64,000 nt of DNA from Neodiprion pinetum (Eukaryota > Arthropoda > Insecta > Hymenoptera > Diprionidae), in NCBI RefSeq assembly GCF_021155775.2, contig NC_060237.1, forward strand, positions 2,916,501-2,980,500, in the 5' to 3' direction. A program made the position numbers and the translations under genes. Of this stretch, positions 12,473-24,968 are shown piece after piece; position 1 is the first letter of the stretch; each line of letters opens with the position of its first letter. Below the pieces are notes generated by a model. The model searched no databases. It had not been told where the DNA came from and was given only the letters and a program-made list of their open reading frames with translations.

Positions 12473-14420
12473 ATGGCAGAAGTTCACAAGGAACCTCACT
12501 TCGACATCGTCATTGATGGAGATAAATTAAATGAAGGTGCAGCAGAAATTGTCAAACTTCTCCGACCCGCGTGGTCCATTGACGATTATCAATTCAAGGT
12601 AATACTTGAGTGAGTGTACTGTGTAACATTTATCCAGCATTTGATGTATACGGTATATTGGCATAGCTCATAGTTTATTGTGTAATTGCAAAATAGCGTG
12701 TCAATCATAATTTAGATAATACTCCCCGATTTTGAGGGATGCATTGAAATGCGCATATAATAGCAAAGTGTTCCTCAGCTCTTCACAAATGGGATATCTA
12801 ACAAGCTCGTTGGTGTCTGGTGTAAAGACCGCTACGATGAGATGGTTTTGATACGGGTCTATGGCTACAAAACAGATCTGTTCATCGACCGCACAGCTGA
12901 AACTAGAAATATTCGGGTAAGATGAAGGATTTAACTATGCAATGAGTTACAGTGACGGCAAGTTTGATAAGTAAAATTACAATTATCCTATTATGCATGC
13001 AATTGTGAATTGAAACTTCCATTAAGTAAAACAGTGCCCTACAGCGTTTCACGGCGATGATACATACTTTGAAAGTATTAGCTCTTTATGAGATTTGATA
13101 AAACTTTGAATTTTGGGCTGCATTTCTTGATTTCGTTTAACATCAGTGTGTTTGGCAAGTAACTCTGTCGACTAGCTTGAGCTCCATCCTAGAATAATTT
13201 ACAAATAATCTGGTATGAACTTTCAGAGACGTATTTACGTACTCCACATTTTAATGGTGTTGTGTGCCGTTGAACAGCGTCGAATGTTGCATATTTCAGC
13301 TGATGCATGCAGCGGGCTACACTCATTGCTTGTATGCTACTTTCAACAACGGACTTGCCTATGAATTCCTTCCAGGGGATACTCTTACTGTTGACAGCGT
13401 CCGCAGCCCGCCCATTTATAAGTTGGTGGCCAAAAGATTGGCTGAGATGCATAAGCTCAATCCCACTCATCCGGAGATAAGTACAGAGCCGTTCATATGG
13501 GATAAAATTGAAAAGTTCATGCGTATTATGCCCAAGTCGTTCTCCAACAAAGAGAAGCAGGCAAAGTAAGCAATTCGAGCTCATTTAAGATCTTTTCCGA
13601 CTGGAAAGATGAAGATATTGCCACTGTCTATATTTTCAGATTCAGACGGATAATACAACCCTACACGGAACTAGAAAAGCAATACCAATTGTTGAAGAAC
13701 GAGCTTTCAAAACTTGACAATGTCGTCGTATTTGCACATAATGATCTCTTATTAGGCAATGTACTTCACAATGCGAAGGAAAATACCGTCACATTTATAG
13801 ATTATGAGTATTCCGCTTATAACTATCAAGCCTATGATATTGCTAACCACTTTGCTGAATTCGTTGGTGAGTTTCAATCTCAATGATGGTTATTGTGAGA
13901 ATCTGAATAGATTGCAGCCTTAGTAACGATAGAAACGATTTTTCCATTTTTTGAGATATTGATTAATTTTTAGGGATTTATATATCTTTACAGGTCTCGA
14001 TGTACCAGATTACTCATTGTATCCAGATGAGACTCTGCAGAGAGATTGGCTTAGGTTGTATCTTGAGGAATACAATGGCACTCCAGATGTTACAGAAAAT
14101 GAAATAAAAAAATTGTACATCCATGTTAATAAATTCTTACTTTTGAGCCACTTTTTTTGGGGCTGCTGGTCTCTTATACAAAGTGAACATTCGCTCATTG
14201 GCTTTGATTTTTTAGAGTGAGTTGAAATTCGATATCTAACGTTCATTTAAATAAATCTTATCAATCTTATCAGGTAAATAGATTTGACACCTGGTCGTAC
14301 AGGCAGTATCAAATTTCAACGTAAGTGGAGACAATAACGAACCAATCTATTTTCAGATACGCTTCCATAAGGTTTAACGAACTTTTTAAAAAAAAAGATC
14401 AATTATTCGTTTCGGAATGA
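12473..14420 (+). CDS. eas: Ethanolamine kinase
   Basis: Six exons: 12473-12598, 12779-12916, 13300-13565, 13640-13866, 13994-14216 and 14357-14420. All phases agree, giving 347 residues. It catalyses ATP-dependent phosphorylation of ethanolamine, the first step of the CDP-ethanolamine (Kennedy) route to phosphatidylethanolamine, in the cytosol. Visible hallmarks are the Brenner phosphotransferase motif HNDLLLGN (about residues 210-217) and the choline/ethanolamine-kinase motif FIDYEYSAYNYQAYDIANHF from about residue 229, which includes the metal-binding Asp. The C-terminus YASIRFNELFKKK is also typical of the family. Ethanolamine kinase is favoured over choline kinase by the N-terminal layout (FDIVIDGDKL, then GISNKLVGVW) and the C-terminal FWGCWSLIQ. 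The Drosophila orthologue is easily shocked. Confidence 0.9.
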
Positions 14421-14682
14421 ATGCCCGTGTATTGGAATCGAAACAATCACCAAGTGATCAGTTCTATTTATAATTCGAAGGGCCTGGCGCGCCTTTTATT
14501 ACTCCTTACCATGCTCTGATCAATTTTACCTTAATTCAGCCGCCAATTCCGTTATTTAGGTTTTAATTTTTATGGGAGGGATTTAAATGTATATCATGTT
14601 ATCAATGTTATTCTTGATCTTGTTATTACTATCATTATATATATGAAGCATTTAATTTTATTTGTTGCAATGTGGTGAGAGG

Positions 14683-14688
14683 AATAAA
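14683..14688 (+). terminator. Poly(A) signal of ethanolamine kinase
   Basis: AATAAA about 265 bp after the stop codon, followed by a T/G-rich stretch. It is the first good hexamer downstream. Confidence 0.5.
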
Positions 14689-15764
14689 ACTTTTTAGCTG
14701 TGGCCAGCTGTAGTATTCTTTGTTAGCTATTTGTCGTATGACAATTATTCATTTCATTTTTCAATTGATCAAAAATCATTAGTATTCAGAACAATTTTCG
14801 TTATTAATACATGAAAATATATTATTTATTCGTGTTAAATATCGCAGCCTAAGTACTAATTGCGGTGAGTTTCGTGGAACGAACTGCAAAAATTCTCAAT
14901 GTTTACAAATTGTCGTGTTGTACGTGATTGAAAAGCAAAAAGGAATAAGTGTCGTAGAATATTGCGGTAAAAACATGCTTTCACTGACGTATTATTTTCC
15001 TGGATATTATACATCACGCTGTACTAATGGTTTGTTATTAAAATTCGTTGAAACGCTGTAGCAATACATATAGATCGTACGATGTATCCAAGTTTGAAGT
15101 ACCCTCCAGGCGGAATTGGAAACTAGTGTATAACTATTCGAGTCAAGCGCGACACTTATTCTTCAAACATTATCCTGATTGAAAACATTGAAAGAATTCT
15201 GTGTCTCGTATTTATAGCAGCCTATTTCCCGAGTAACGAACAGCGTCATCGGCACGCATAAACAAATGTTCGAAACTATCAGATTTGTCATTTTCGGATG
15301 ACCACTTGATTCGATAGTATGTTTTTGTCTCGGTGTGGAACGGCGGTGGGATATAATAATGTGGGATGGTGGGATCTGGTGGGATCACGTAGAGCGTTCA
15401 TAAATCAGTGTTTATTTTTAGTGAGCGCACGTCCCGAACAATTCAAGAGTATTTGTAAATATACGCTGTTCTTTGGCGTATAAGATTTATTTATTATACA
15501 ACAATCGGTTCGATAACAGAAGAATTCTTCTGTCCGACTATCGTGAAATGTCAATGTAATTTGTTCAAGTACTAATCGTATTAACAATAAGTAAGAATCG
15601 TGTTGAAGAGAGCCGATTAATTCCTGAAAGAAGAAGATAAATCTGTGTGTAGCAACATAGCCACAGCTGAGCGATTGGCTTCTGTCTTCTTTCTCTTAGA
15701 TATAATCGCGTCCCACGGTGCGCCTCGTTACGTTCATATTTCATTTTTATACAATCATCTCAAT
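14689..15764. other. Intergenic region upstream of Lobe
   Basis: No ORF of note. It contains a cluster of four GTGGGAT heptamers (15346-15385). The start of Lobe exon 1, including its 5' UTR, probably lies in the last 300 bp. Confidence 0.4.
15346..15385 (+). repeat. Cluster of four GTGGGAT heptamers
   Basis: Copies at 15346, 15361, 15369 and 15379. It is G-rich in otherwise AT-rich sequence, about 380 bp upstream of the Lobe start codon. It may be a simple-sequence remnant or a binding-site cluster. Confidence 0.5.
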
Positions 15765-18700
15765 ATGCACCTCGCATGCAAATGCCTAAACGTGTCAATC
15801 AAGGCGAGGGGCAACGAACTGGAAAGGGTTAAAATTGAAGATTACGAACTGACCGCTACCGAACTCGCTGATCCCTTCTTCCAAGAGGTAAACGTTATAC
15901 ACTTCATTGTCAATGAAACTTGCTGCTAACGACCTTAACTATCTTAACCGAATTAATTCAACTCGTTTCCACGATTCCTCTTCTCACGCGTCACGTCGTC
16001 TACATCTAATTCATTCGATCGGTAAATATTTTCTTTACCACAACTTGTGAACTAGCGTCAATCTGACCCTGAACAAAATTTTTATCCTAATTTCGAAAAC
16101 ACACTTTTCGGAACAAAGCGATGAAGCTTGGCAGATGTATTTAGAATGACATACATGTGAATCAGTACAGACTTATCTACCACGTAAGCTACATCGTATG
16201 AAATAAGTTGTTCAATAACGGTACAAACTATTTTTTTAACTGTTTACCAATATTTATTCATTGCCTTTTCGAAATCTCGCCTTTTTACCATTTTTACCTT
16301 GCATTTTGTAAATACCTGCATCGAGCCGAATCCATCAAAGACAATTGCAACGTATTTCTCTGATACGTTTGAGTGGTTGCAAATTGTTCTGAAATACATC
16401 TTCAAAAATATTTAAACACCGACTAGGTACATACATCACCATTTTCTATTTACTACAAACACAGTTGCACGATACACGTTTGACATAGGTTAATTCCACA
16501 AGAGATGGATATGACAGACAATTGGATGGATGATTAAGTAATTGGTTTATGCTTCGACAGAATGTTGCGACTGTTGGAGAATTGGAAGGTATTACAAAGG
16601 AATTACCTGGTTTGGTAGAAGTTCGAAATATTGGAGCCTGGGCTGTTCACCGATGTATCAATTGTTCAATGAATACTCACGCAGTCCACAGAGAACGGGG
16701 TGCAGCACTAGTTTTGATAAATACCAATGTCCTTGTAAGTATTCCAGAGTTGAGTTCAAGGCTAGTTATTGTTCCCGAATATCAATGCCTTCAGCGACAG
16801 TGATTGAAAGTCAAGAAAAACAGAGTGATTGTATCCGTTCCAAGATATGGCAGGTATTCACCAAATTAACAATATTTGCGAATACTTTGCAAGTAGTATT
16901 TTCAATTAAATTACGTTTCTATGTTTTATCATCCATGGATTTACAAAATTAAAACAATGTTAGCGGTATTCAATGTCATAGTCATCTTTCACTGGAATTT
17001 CTGACAGCTTGGATTTCTTCAAAACTCCAATTACCTAACAAGGGAATCAATTAGTATCGATTATTATTCGTGACGTTACGAAAATAGATGCATGTATATG
17101 TTGTATGATATACTTCATTAAGATACAGTATGAAGCAAAAGTATTTACAAATGTGTGAAAAAAAAAGTTGATTGTTTGAGCTCATATTAATGTGCTCATT
17201 TTGTTATCTGTCGATATATAATACTTAATGAGGCAGGAATATTGATACATATCGATTAGACTTAGAAAAATATTGAACTGCTAACATGAGTTTAAATTAT
17301 GCAATCCAACTAATAAATTTTTTAATTATACTGCGGGACTTGAGATAAAAATGGTCAAAGCACTATCTTGTACTTTTTCCATAATAAAACATGACTGTCT
17401 ATCGGACTATAAATTTGTATCGGTACTTTATAACGTAGTAAACACCGTTCATTGTATTTTTGGCACAGCTCACTTTTTTTTAAGTGTAAAATAATTTATT
17501 ATTGAACCTAAGGATTTGATTGATTGAAAAATATTATAGAAGATTGATTAAAAGCTGAAGTAGTTGATATTGCTGATTGCCAATAATGAGTTTTTAGTGG
17601 ATAAATGTTACTTGGTCAACTTTTCAGGAGTACGTGACAGTAATTTTGAAACTAAATACCAACCTTGACCTATATCGGTTCGTTAATGAACTTCAGTATT
17701 AGTATAAACTTAACTTTTTGACCGAACTCAGTTCTTTGAAACTTCAAGTAAAGCTATTACTCTTTATATTCGATTTTGTCAATAATTTATCTTCAATGTT
17801 GCAAATTACCAATATTTTTCTAAAAAACAAAGTCAATTGAAAAATTTATGAAACTGTTTATAATTTTTTTTTTTTTTGTTCCAGAAAAGTGCTGATGAAA
17901 TAGCTAGACTAACAGCGAGTCCTAACTTCAGTTCTATATTTAGGATAATGATTGACAATAGTAACATAGACACCGTAGATTTTCTGCAACCACCTAATAA
18001 GTTTTCAGGTGATATTTCTTAGCAATGAGTATTGCTATTTGTTATTACATCTTATTACGTTATATATTTTAACAGTTTGTGTATGTGAGAGAAAGAAATG
18101 TAGTGTGTCATTTTATCCAATTGGAAGAAAAACAGTGATAATATTGCTCCTCTTGCAGACATATTTCTTTACGGTTGTCAACATGCTAGATAGTTGAAAC
18201 TATTTTGATGCAATCACGGTATCCTTATTCTTGTATCAAACCATGGGAAGATTAAGAGCATATTAGTAGTATTCGATACATTAAATCATTGGCACTGTTC
18301 TTCGTTCTTCTGTCATTCAGTGTCGCAGCTTCCAAGTAATCTACAATCGGCTCTTGGCGGTTTGCAACAACAGCTTGAAACAGCTGTGCAGAGGGAAGCT
18401 GCTGCAACTGAAGAAAGAGTTCGAGCTTTTTCCGCTGAACAGTATCAACTTTTAGAGCAGTACAGAGAACATGCACATATGGAGCACAGGTTGCTCGTTG
18501 GGTAAGCTAAGTTCCAGTTAATCGTAATTTTTTTTTATAATTTGCACCAAGATAGAAGTATATCACTCTTTTTACTCACAATCGGCAAGCACATGATACT
18601 ATCTACATAATGTTTTTACAGCCTAATTTGCAACCAAAAAGAAACAGAAAAACCCGCAACCATGGAAATATCTCATGCTATTTCTGACACGATCCAACCA

Positions 18701-19794
18701 AATATAGCTCAACCAATGTCTAATGCACAGAATACTAGACCTCACACAGTGGCGAGTGATACAAAGATCGTTGGCGGACCTAACATCAGACACCAGGCAG
18801 CAACAAAACATCCTGCTAACCTTCACCTAGTGTGTATAGGATGAATGAATTTTACTTTTAACGTTTACTCAATTACTTGTAAGTCACATGGAGTTTTGCA
18901 CTTTTGGAGGATTGTCAAAATCGATTGGGGTGTTGAGGCGAGCAGTTTATTGGAGTGGGTGAAAATGAAATTTCGAATAATGTAAATAGGTAGTTGATAA
19001 GAGTCCTCCACAAGAATTTAAATGGTTAATTTTAAATGAACTAGTTGACTAATTCTCCTATGGTTTATCGTAGTTTTTATCTTTCTTTTTCCATTACAGA
19101 GGAGTGGAGCTGACAAGAAAGCATCGTTGAGACTGTATTGCAAGGAACCCAGTAGTTACGACACTGAGGCATTGTTTACAATTGAAGGCATGGATGACTC
19201 CGTACCCGCAGAACAAGCTCAACAATCTGAAGAAGAGTCTGACACTGATGGTAATTTAAATTGATACAAGAACGTATGTAGTCAATTTATGAGATTTTTA
19301 CTCTTACACAGTTATAATATCGTCCCGTCTTTTGGCAATAGTGTTTGTATAAGAGTAATCACAATTATTGCAAAGATATCTCATGAAATATTTCACATTT
19401 TTAGATTCCGGCCATGACGAAGGTATCCATATTCCGCGAGGACAGAGAAGCGGCCATCCAACCCTGGCCAAATCCTTGCCAGTCAGTGTTCCTGTATTTC
19501 CCTCCTTCACCCGTCAAATTCAGCATGATCAAGGAGACGATCAGGTATGTAAGACAACGATTTACTATTTTTGCAGTAGTGTCACTGATGATCAATGTCT
19601 ACCGTGATTGCAGGAATACTTCACACGGTAAATTAAGAAAAGTAACGACAATATATGTGTATTTTCAACAGCTATCGAGGGATCCACACGATCCACATAA
19701 TATTCGTGCATCGATGAAGGCTTTGGCAAAAAGTGTTCATGGAGATACAGTCTTTGGTGATTTGCCACGTCCACGATTTTCTACTCAGATCTAA
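15765..19794 (+). CDS. Lobe: Proline-rich AKT1 substrate 1 (PRAS40) / Lobe
   Basis: Eight exons with consistent phases: 15765-15887, 16561-16734, 17885-18008, 18321-18501, 18622-18829, 19100-19250, 19405-19544 and 19672-19794, giving 407 residues. The C-terminal third matches PRAS40. AKSLPVSVPV (about 342-351) is the raptor-binding/Ser183 region. IRASMKALAKSV precedes VFGDLPRPRFST (about 394-405), which contains the Akt consensus R-x-R-x-x-T. ALFTIEG around residue 296 is a candidate TOS motif. PRAS40/Lobe is an Akt-phosphorylated inhibitor of TORC1 in insulin signalling. The N-terminal ~200 residues are unlike human PRAS40: they carry CKC and RCINC cysteine pairs and a Q/E-rich helix. The protein stops two residues after the Akt-site Thr, shorter than in vertebrates. 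The single-gene model rests on phase agreement, and fusion of two genes cannot be excluded without transcripts. Confidence 0.82.
16735..17884 (+). other. Large intron 2 of Lobe
   Basis: A 1.15-kb AT-rich intron with a strong T-run before the acceptor at 17884. Nothing else is recognised. Confidence 0.6.
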
Positions 19795-22100
19795 CCTGGT
19801 ATATGTACAAATCTGTACTGTATTCTAATCACATCGACCCATTATTTAGTATAAAATATTTGTCAACTATTGTTTAACCATAGAATTATTGAAGAATTTC
19901 ACCCACAACTGAAAATGAGTCGAAAAATTAAAGATAAAAAGTTTGAGTGAATAGTTTTGGAATATTTTCGCATGTTTTGTAGTAAATGAGAAATTTTGTT
20001 TAGTTCAAGAATGTTGTTTTCTACGGATTAGGTGTATAAATCCAGGAAAAGAAATTAGAGAATATTGTGCGTGTGTGTATACAATGCACTTGCGAAAATA
20101 GTAAAAGAAATACTCAAAATTAAATTACGAAGCAGAAAAATGTTTACACGCGTTACATACTATGTATGTATGCATGTATAGAAATTGAAGTTGTATACTT
20201 ATATTTTGAGAATAGGTAGCAGGCCATTGGAACTGATTAAATTTTTAAGAATGGCATATCGAAAGTGATCCTGAACATGATCAACTCGCGTTCACTTAGT
20301 ATTCCATACATTTTGCATAAATATACTTATAATCATAGGTAGGTATGAGTTTAGTACATGACTTATCGATTAATAAGGTAATTTTGAATTATTAATTTTC
20401 CTTGTGGAGGCTTACGAGTTCGAATTATCAGATTCTTTTCTTTTTTTGTCCCTGCTTGCCAACTGGCAAAGTAATCAGTGTGTCCATAAGCATTGTATGA
20501 CGAAGCTCGCTTATTCGCATAATGCCGCGTATCATCATATTTTTTTATTGTCCTATTATTTTATCATCATATTTTTATTGTAATAAATTGTAAACAAGTA
20601 CGTACCTTTTTACGCGATATTTTATAAATTATCACAATCTAAGAGTATATCTGCGATGTTGATATGGCCTTGCAGAGAATTCTGATGACTTTAATTTCTT
20701 ACACGTAAATTGTTCTTAGTAACCAAGTGGATGCATTATCGATACTATCATAAATGTGACGTGTAGTCTTACATGGACGTGCAGCTGTTTAGATGTAAAC
20801 CATTACTTCTTGAGTTCAGGCTTCTATTCTGTCCATGTCTCAATTACGTTTTTCGAATGATACAGACATGCATACACGCGGACATATACAAACAGATACA
20901 GATACTCACCCTTCCACTTATGGATTTGATTTTTTATTTATTAAAATGACTGCGACCAGGGGCGGACTAATTGTGTAATTTTATCCTCCGTGACAAAAGT
21001 GACAAACTGCTAGAGTGAGTTTCGGATTATTTAATCAGAGGATAAAGTTACGAAATACATTGTTCTGGAGAATAATATAACTGACACTTCCTTGTAAGAA
21101 TACCAAGGACAAAAAGAGAGCTTGAATTTTATACTGTACCAGTCATTATAAAATTGAATACCGATCGCGATTTTGTGTACAGACCCCAGAGAATTTCATT
21201 AATTTTGTAAGCTACTTAATCATAAACGTTATCATTTCTCATTTTCTACTCGACTCTAAGTTATTGTTTTTCAGTGATGTTCCCAATATTACTAAATACA
21301 TTTTGTTTGGGGACACCCCATCAAATTCTTTGCATTACAAGTACTCGGTACTAGTTTTTCAATATATCTTTTTAAAATTACAAATCCATATTTGTGAATG
21401 AAAATGTAATATTGTGTTCTAAAATGAATCCTGAAAGACAGCTACTAAGGAATTTGTGAGAAACTTATGTCGACAGTAAAGTTTTTACCATTATGCCGAC
21501 GAGTGGTACTACAGATGATATCATAAATGTCTTGATGAATATTACTTGCTCTACTATTAGGAGGCGGCTAATAATTAATGTATGTGCAATGAGAAATCTT
21601 ATATCAAGTGCCGTATAAAAGGTTTATCATATTAAGAAGGATATACGAACATTACATTACCCCAGTTTTAGTGTTACGTTGATGATTTTTATTCAAAGGT
21701 AATTGGTTGTATGTATATTTACGCCATATTTCGCACTGGAAAACAGTTGCATCAGTTAATGACAGCAGAGTAACTGGTTATGGAACGCTAATGGAACGTA
21801 TTTTGATAGAAATTGGGTTTGTATTCCAATAATTTTGTTTTTTAATGTTAAAAAATGGAGCTACTGCATTCATTACATCTGTGTAACATGGTTTGGAGTA
21901 ACTGAGTTCTTTATAATAATATGAGGAATAAATCAAATTTAAATGGTTTACATAATTGCCCACTATCGGTCAAAATGGAATACAGTAATCACAGCGATAC
22001 TTAAGTTGTAAAAGTGTTTCATGTGTGATTGAACGTAAAATATACTTCCATATGTCATCGTGAGCTGGATCGAAATGAAATGTATTTGCTACTATTCGGA
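19795..22100. other. Convergent intergenic region between Lobe and eIF3m
   Basis: The region holds the 3' UTRs of Lobe (plus) and eIF3m (minus). AATAAA at 20582-20587 is a plausible plus-strand poly(A) signal, and TTTATT near 21690 a plausible minus-strand one. No ORF or RNA gene is supported. Confidence 0.45.
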
Positions 22101-24239
22101 TCATTTTGTTTTTGCCGCAAGTTCGATTTGAGCTGCCGCAACAGTTTTCATGCCTTCCTGAACTGCAGAAAGATTGGTTTTCCATGCCGCCAATAGGTCC
22201 CTTAGTTGGGTCCATTGAGCACGGCCGAATGTTCGATGCATTGTGCTTGATACGAGCACTTTGTGGCCAGCTTGATCCATTCGAGCTCGAACCAGTTTGG
22301 TTTTCAAAACTATAAAAGTCAAAACTTGAGTAATGATCTCAGATAGCAAAGATATAAGACGAGTAGTTCGCAGTAATTTGTACGATGATTATCTTAGTGC
22401 GCCAATATAGTTTCTGTTGAACAACTCGATAACTCAACAGCAATTTAGATTTTGCTGAGCCAGTACTGGTTCATTTGATATTTCCCATTTCGTAAATACC
22501 CATGCATAAGAAATCAGGCGTGTGTAATATGATTTGGGATAAGGATTTGAACAATCTAAATATTCATGAAACTCTTACCATCGATTATAAAGCTTTCTAC
22601 TTCATTCTCCTCGATTTGCAGTTCAGATTGAATAGTGTCGAATGACATTTCAGGATTTGTTTCAGCAAGCTGCATAAATGTCAGTAATCGCATCTTTTTA
22701 ATGTTCTGCTCGTGGTTCAATCCTGCATAACGTGAATTTTTAAAAAATGCGAATCGCTTGTTATTTTTCTAAAGATTTCTGAAAATATTGGAAACTTGGT
22801 AAATCTATTTCAATTTGTACATATAACACACCTAGTATATGCTCGACGAATTCTTTATGATTTTTGTAAAACTGAAGATATGCGGGTAATTTTTCTTGGA
22901 CGAAAACTAGAAGTAAATCATGAATGAGCTCTCCTTCTAAAAATCTCACAGGTTTCAGAGCCAGCAGCGGATCCAGCAGGAAAGTATTCGGGTCGGCAAG
23001 CGCAGCCAAAATACAACGCTGGGCATCTTCTCTGGGAGCAGATGCACTTTCAGCGGTATATGTACCTAGTAGGGCAACCATCACTGCAGCTGCTTGTTCA
23101 CTGAAAGGTATCGTTCAAAAAATGAATTACTGTACGGAAACAGTGGTATAAAATTAACGAATTACGTTTTTAGAATAATTGAAAGACTTTTAATTATTTT
23201 TAGCTTTTCAGTTTCTTTACCTTTGTTTACAACTGAGTAACACTTCGTGCAAGAGGCGATATAATTTCTGCATTTGTTCATTGGATGGTGGACACGGAGC
23301 AAATTGTGCCTTCAGTTGATCCACTCCGCCATACACAGCTTTGACTTGATCCACATTGCGTGAAATTTGTACCAGGTGGTAGTAAACATGATATCTCATG
23401 GGCGATTTTTCATCCAAGGATTGAAACAGGAGCCAGAGCCTATAACGAAGCATGCAATTTCAGTCAGTCGTTAAATGTTTCAGTCACGAAATTCTTTATT
23501 ATTTATCTAGTTAATTAATTAATTTATTCAAAGGCTGGTATAATTACAATGCGAACTTTTTTGATAGGTTTAGATTTTAGATTTCATGGTTTGTTATGTA
23601 CAGGATTAATTTTATATCCAAGGAACAAATTTTAAAAATGCTTACGCCTTTAGACAGACAACTCCTAGTTTTTGACCTGGAGCTTTTGTCAACTTTTCAC
23701 AGAATGCCAATATTAAATTTTCAGCACGTTCAATAGGAATCTGTAAAGGAATAATGCAAGAAAATTCGTTGGAACAAGTTATCCAAATGTCAAGGTGCGA
23801 TTTGATATTCGCACAGACAACTCACCAGAACCATGATGGAGACTATATCGTTTAGAATTGTCTCAATCTCAGTTTCATTTCCCTCCTTGAAACAGGCGTC
23901 GCAGACGCCAATGATTTTATGCAAATCATCTTCGATTCCTCTCGGTGATTTCTCCTCACTTATTTCAGCGCCCAAACTCTTGAAATATACCCTTAATTCT
24001 TGTGCCTGTTACAGTGAAAGATTGGTTAATGATTGAATAATGAAAGTCCATACGAACGTAAACCTAACCTAAGCCTAAACGCCCGTCAGTGAATTACAGA
24101 ATTTCAGAATAAGTTTTTTAATATGTAACGTTGCCAAAATTTAAGCTTAATTCGAAGGAATAGAGCTCGGGAAATGATTATGACATCTTCTTACTTGGTC
24201 CTCTAAGGGCAAATCCATAAATACCGCTGGAACCTGCAT
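22101..24239 (-). CDS. eIF3m: Eukaryotic translation initiation factor 3 subunit M
   Basis: Seven exons on the minus strand: 24239-24195, 24005-23826, 23740-23646, 23439-23221, 23100-22832, 22722-22579 and 22309-22101. Phases agree, giving 386 residues (human 374). The N-terminus MQVPAVFMDLPLEDQ resembles the eIF3m start. SLGAEISEE, LKPVRFLEGELIHDLL, NIKKMRLLTFMQLAE and MHRTFGRAQWTQL are conserved blocks. The last three belong to the helical/PCI winged-helix module. eIF3m is part of the eIF3 octamer that recruits the 40S subunit to mRNA in the cytosol. It is head-to-head with cysteinyl-tRNA synthetase, another translation gene, 729 bp away. Confidence 0.95.
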
Positions 24240-24968
24240 TTTGAGATGTTGCGAACCACGTTTCCGTGCAGCGAACACGTCGAAAAGGTCTCGCTCACTA
24301 TGCTTTGGTGATTGCTCACTGGCAGCCCGACCAGGCTAAGAAACGTGAGAAAAACATTCGGGTGACACGTAATCCAACGATTGGGGTTCAGTGATCAATG
24401 ACTGATCGTAGACGCCGTACACGTTTGATCGAAAATTTGGGAATAAATTCAAAAGATGAGCAAACAATACTGACTCTAGATCACTTTTGCGCTAATATCA
24501 CTGCATCATAAATAAGTATGTGGATGTTGCGGGTCGCATTTGACAGCTGTCAGTTTCACGTGCTCAGTGTCGGGGTGGTCATCCTGACGAACGGAAATAA
24601 AACTCGGGTCTAATTTCACTCGGTTGGTCATTAAGAGGGAGAGGAAGGAAATGCTGGTACATACTGCACGAGCCACGGTTACTTGAGAATTTTTACCTGT
24701 GTCGTAAATGACGTTTTAAGGCGTGAGTCAGAGCTGAGACCAGGGCGGTCTTTATTTATACTCCTAATTAACGAACTATTTAAATTCGATTCTTCATCTC
24801 TTGTTTCGTCTTTTCGGTGAGTTGAGATTTGTTTTTACATATAATACCTTTCATTGCTAAACCAGGTTTGTTTTATTTCAACACTTGAATTGTTCTCTTA
24901 ATTGAAAATATTTGACCGCAAATGATCGTTATTTTCTATAAATAATACGTTCCAAACAGGCTTTCGAT
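24240..24968. promoter_or_regulatory. Divergent promoter region of eIF3m and CysRS
   Basis: A 729-bp spacer between two divergent translation genes. It contains a perfect 12-bp palindrome TGACAGCTGTCA (24541-24552) and, 4 bp further on, a CACGTG E-box (24557-24562). Part of it will be 5' UTR for both genes. Regulation by E-box factors is an inference. Confidence 0.5.

Noticed and set aside
24058..24082. CCTAACCTAAGCCTAA run, similar to the insect telomere repeat (TTAGG)n
   Set aside because: Only two perfect units, within an eIF3m intron. Too short to call interstitial telomeric sequence.
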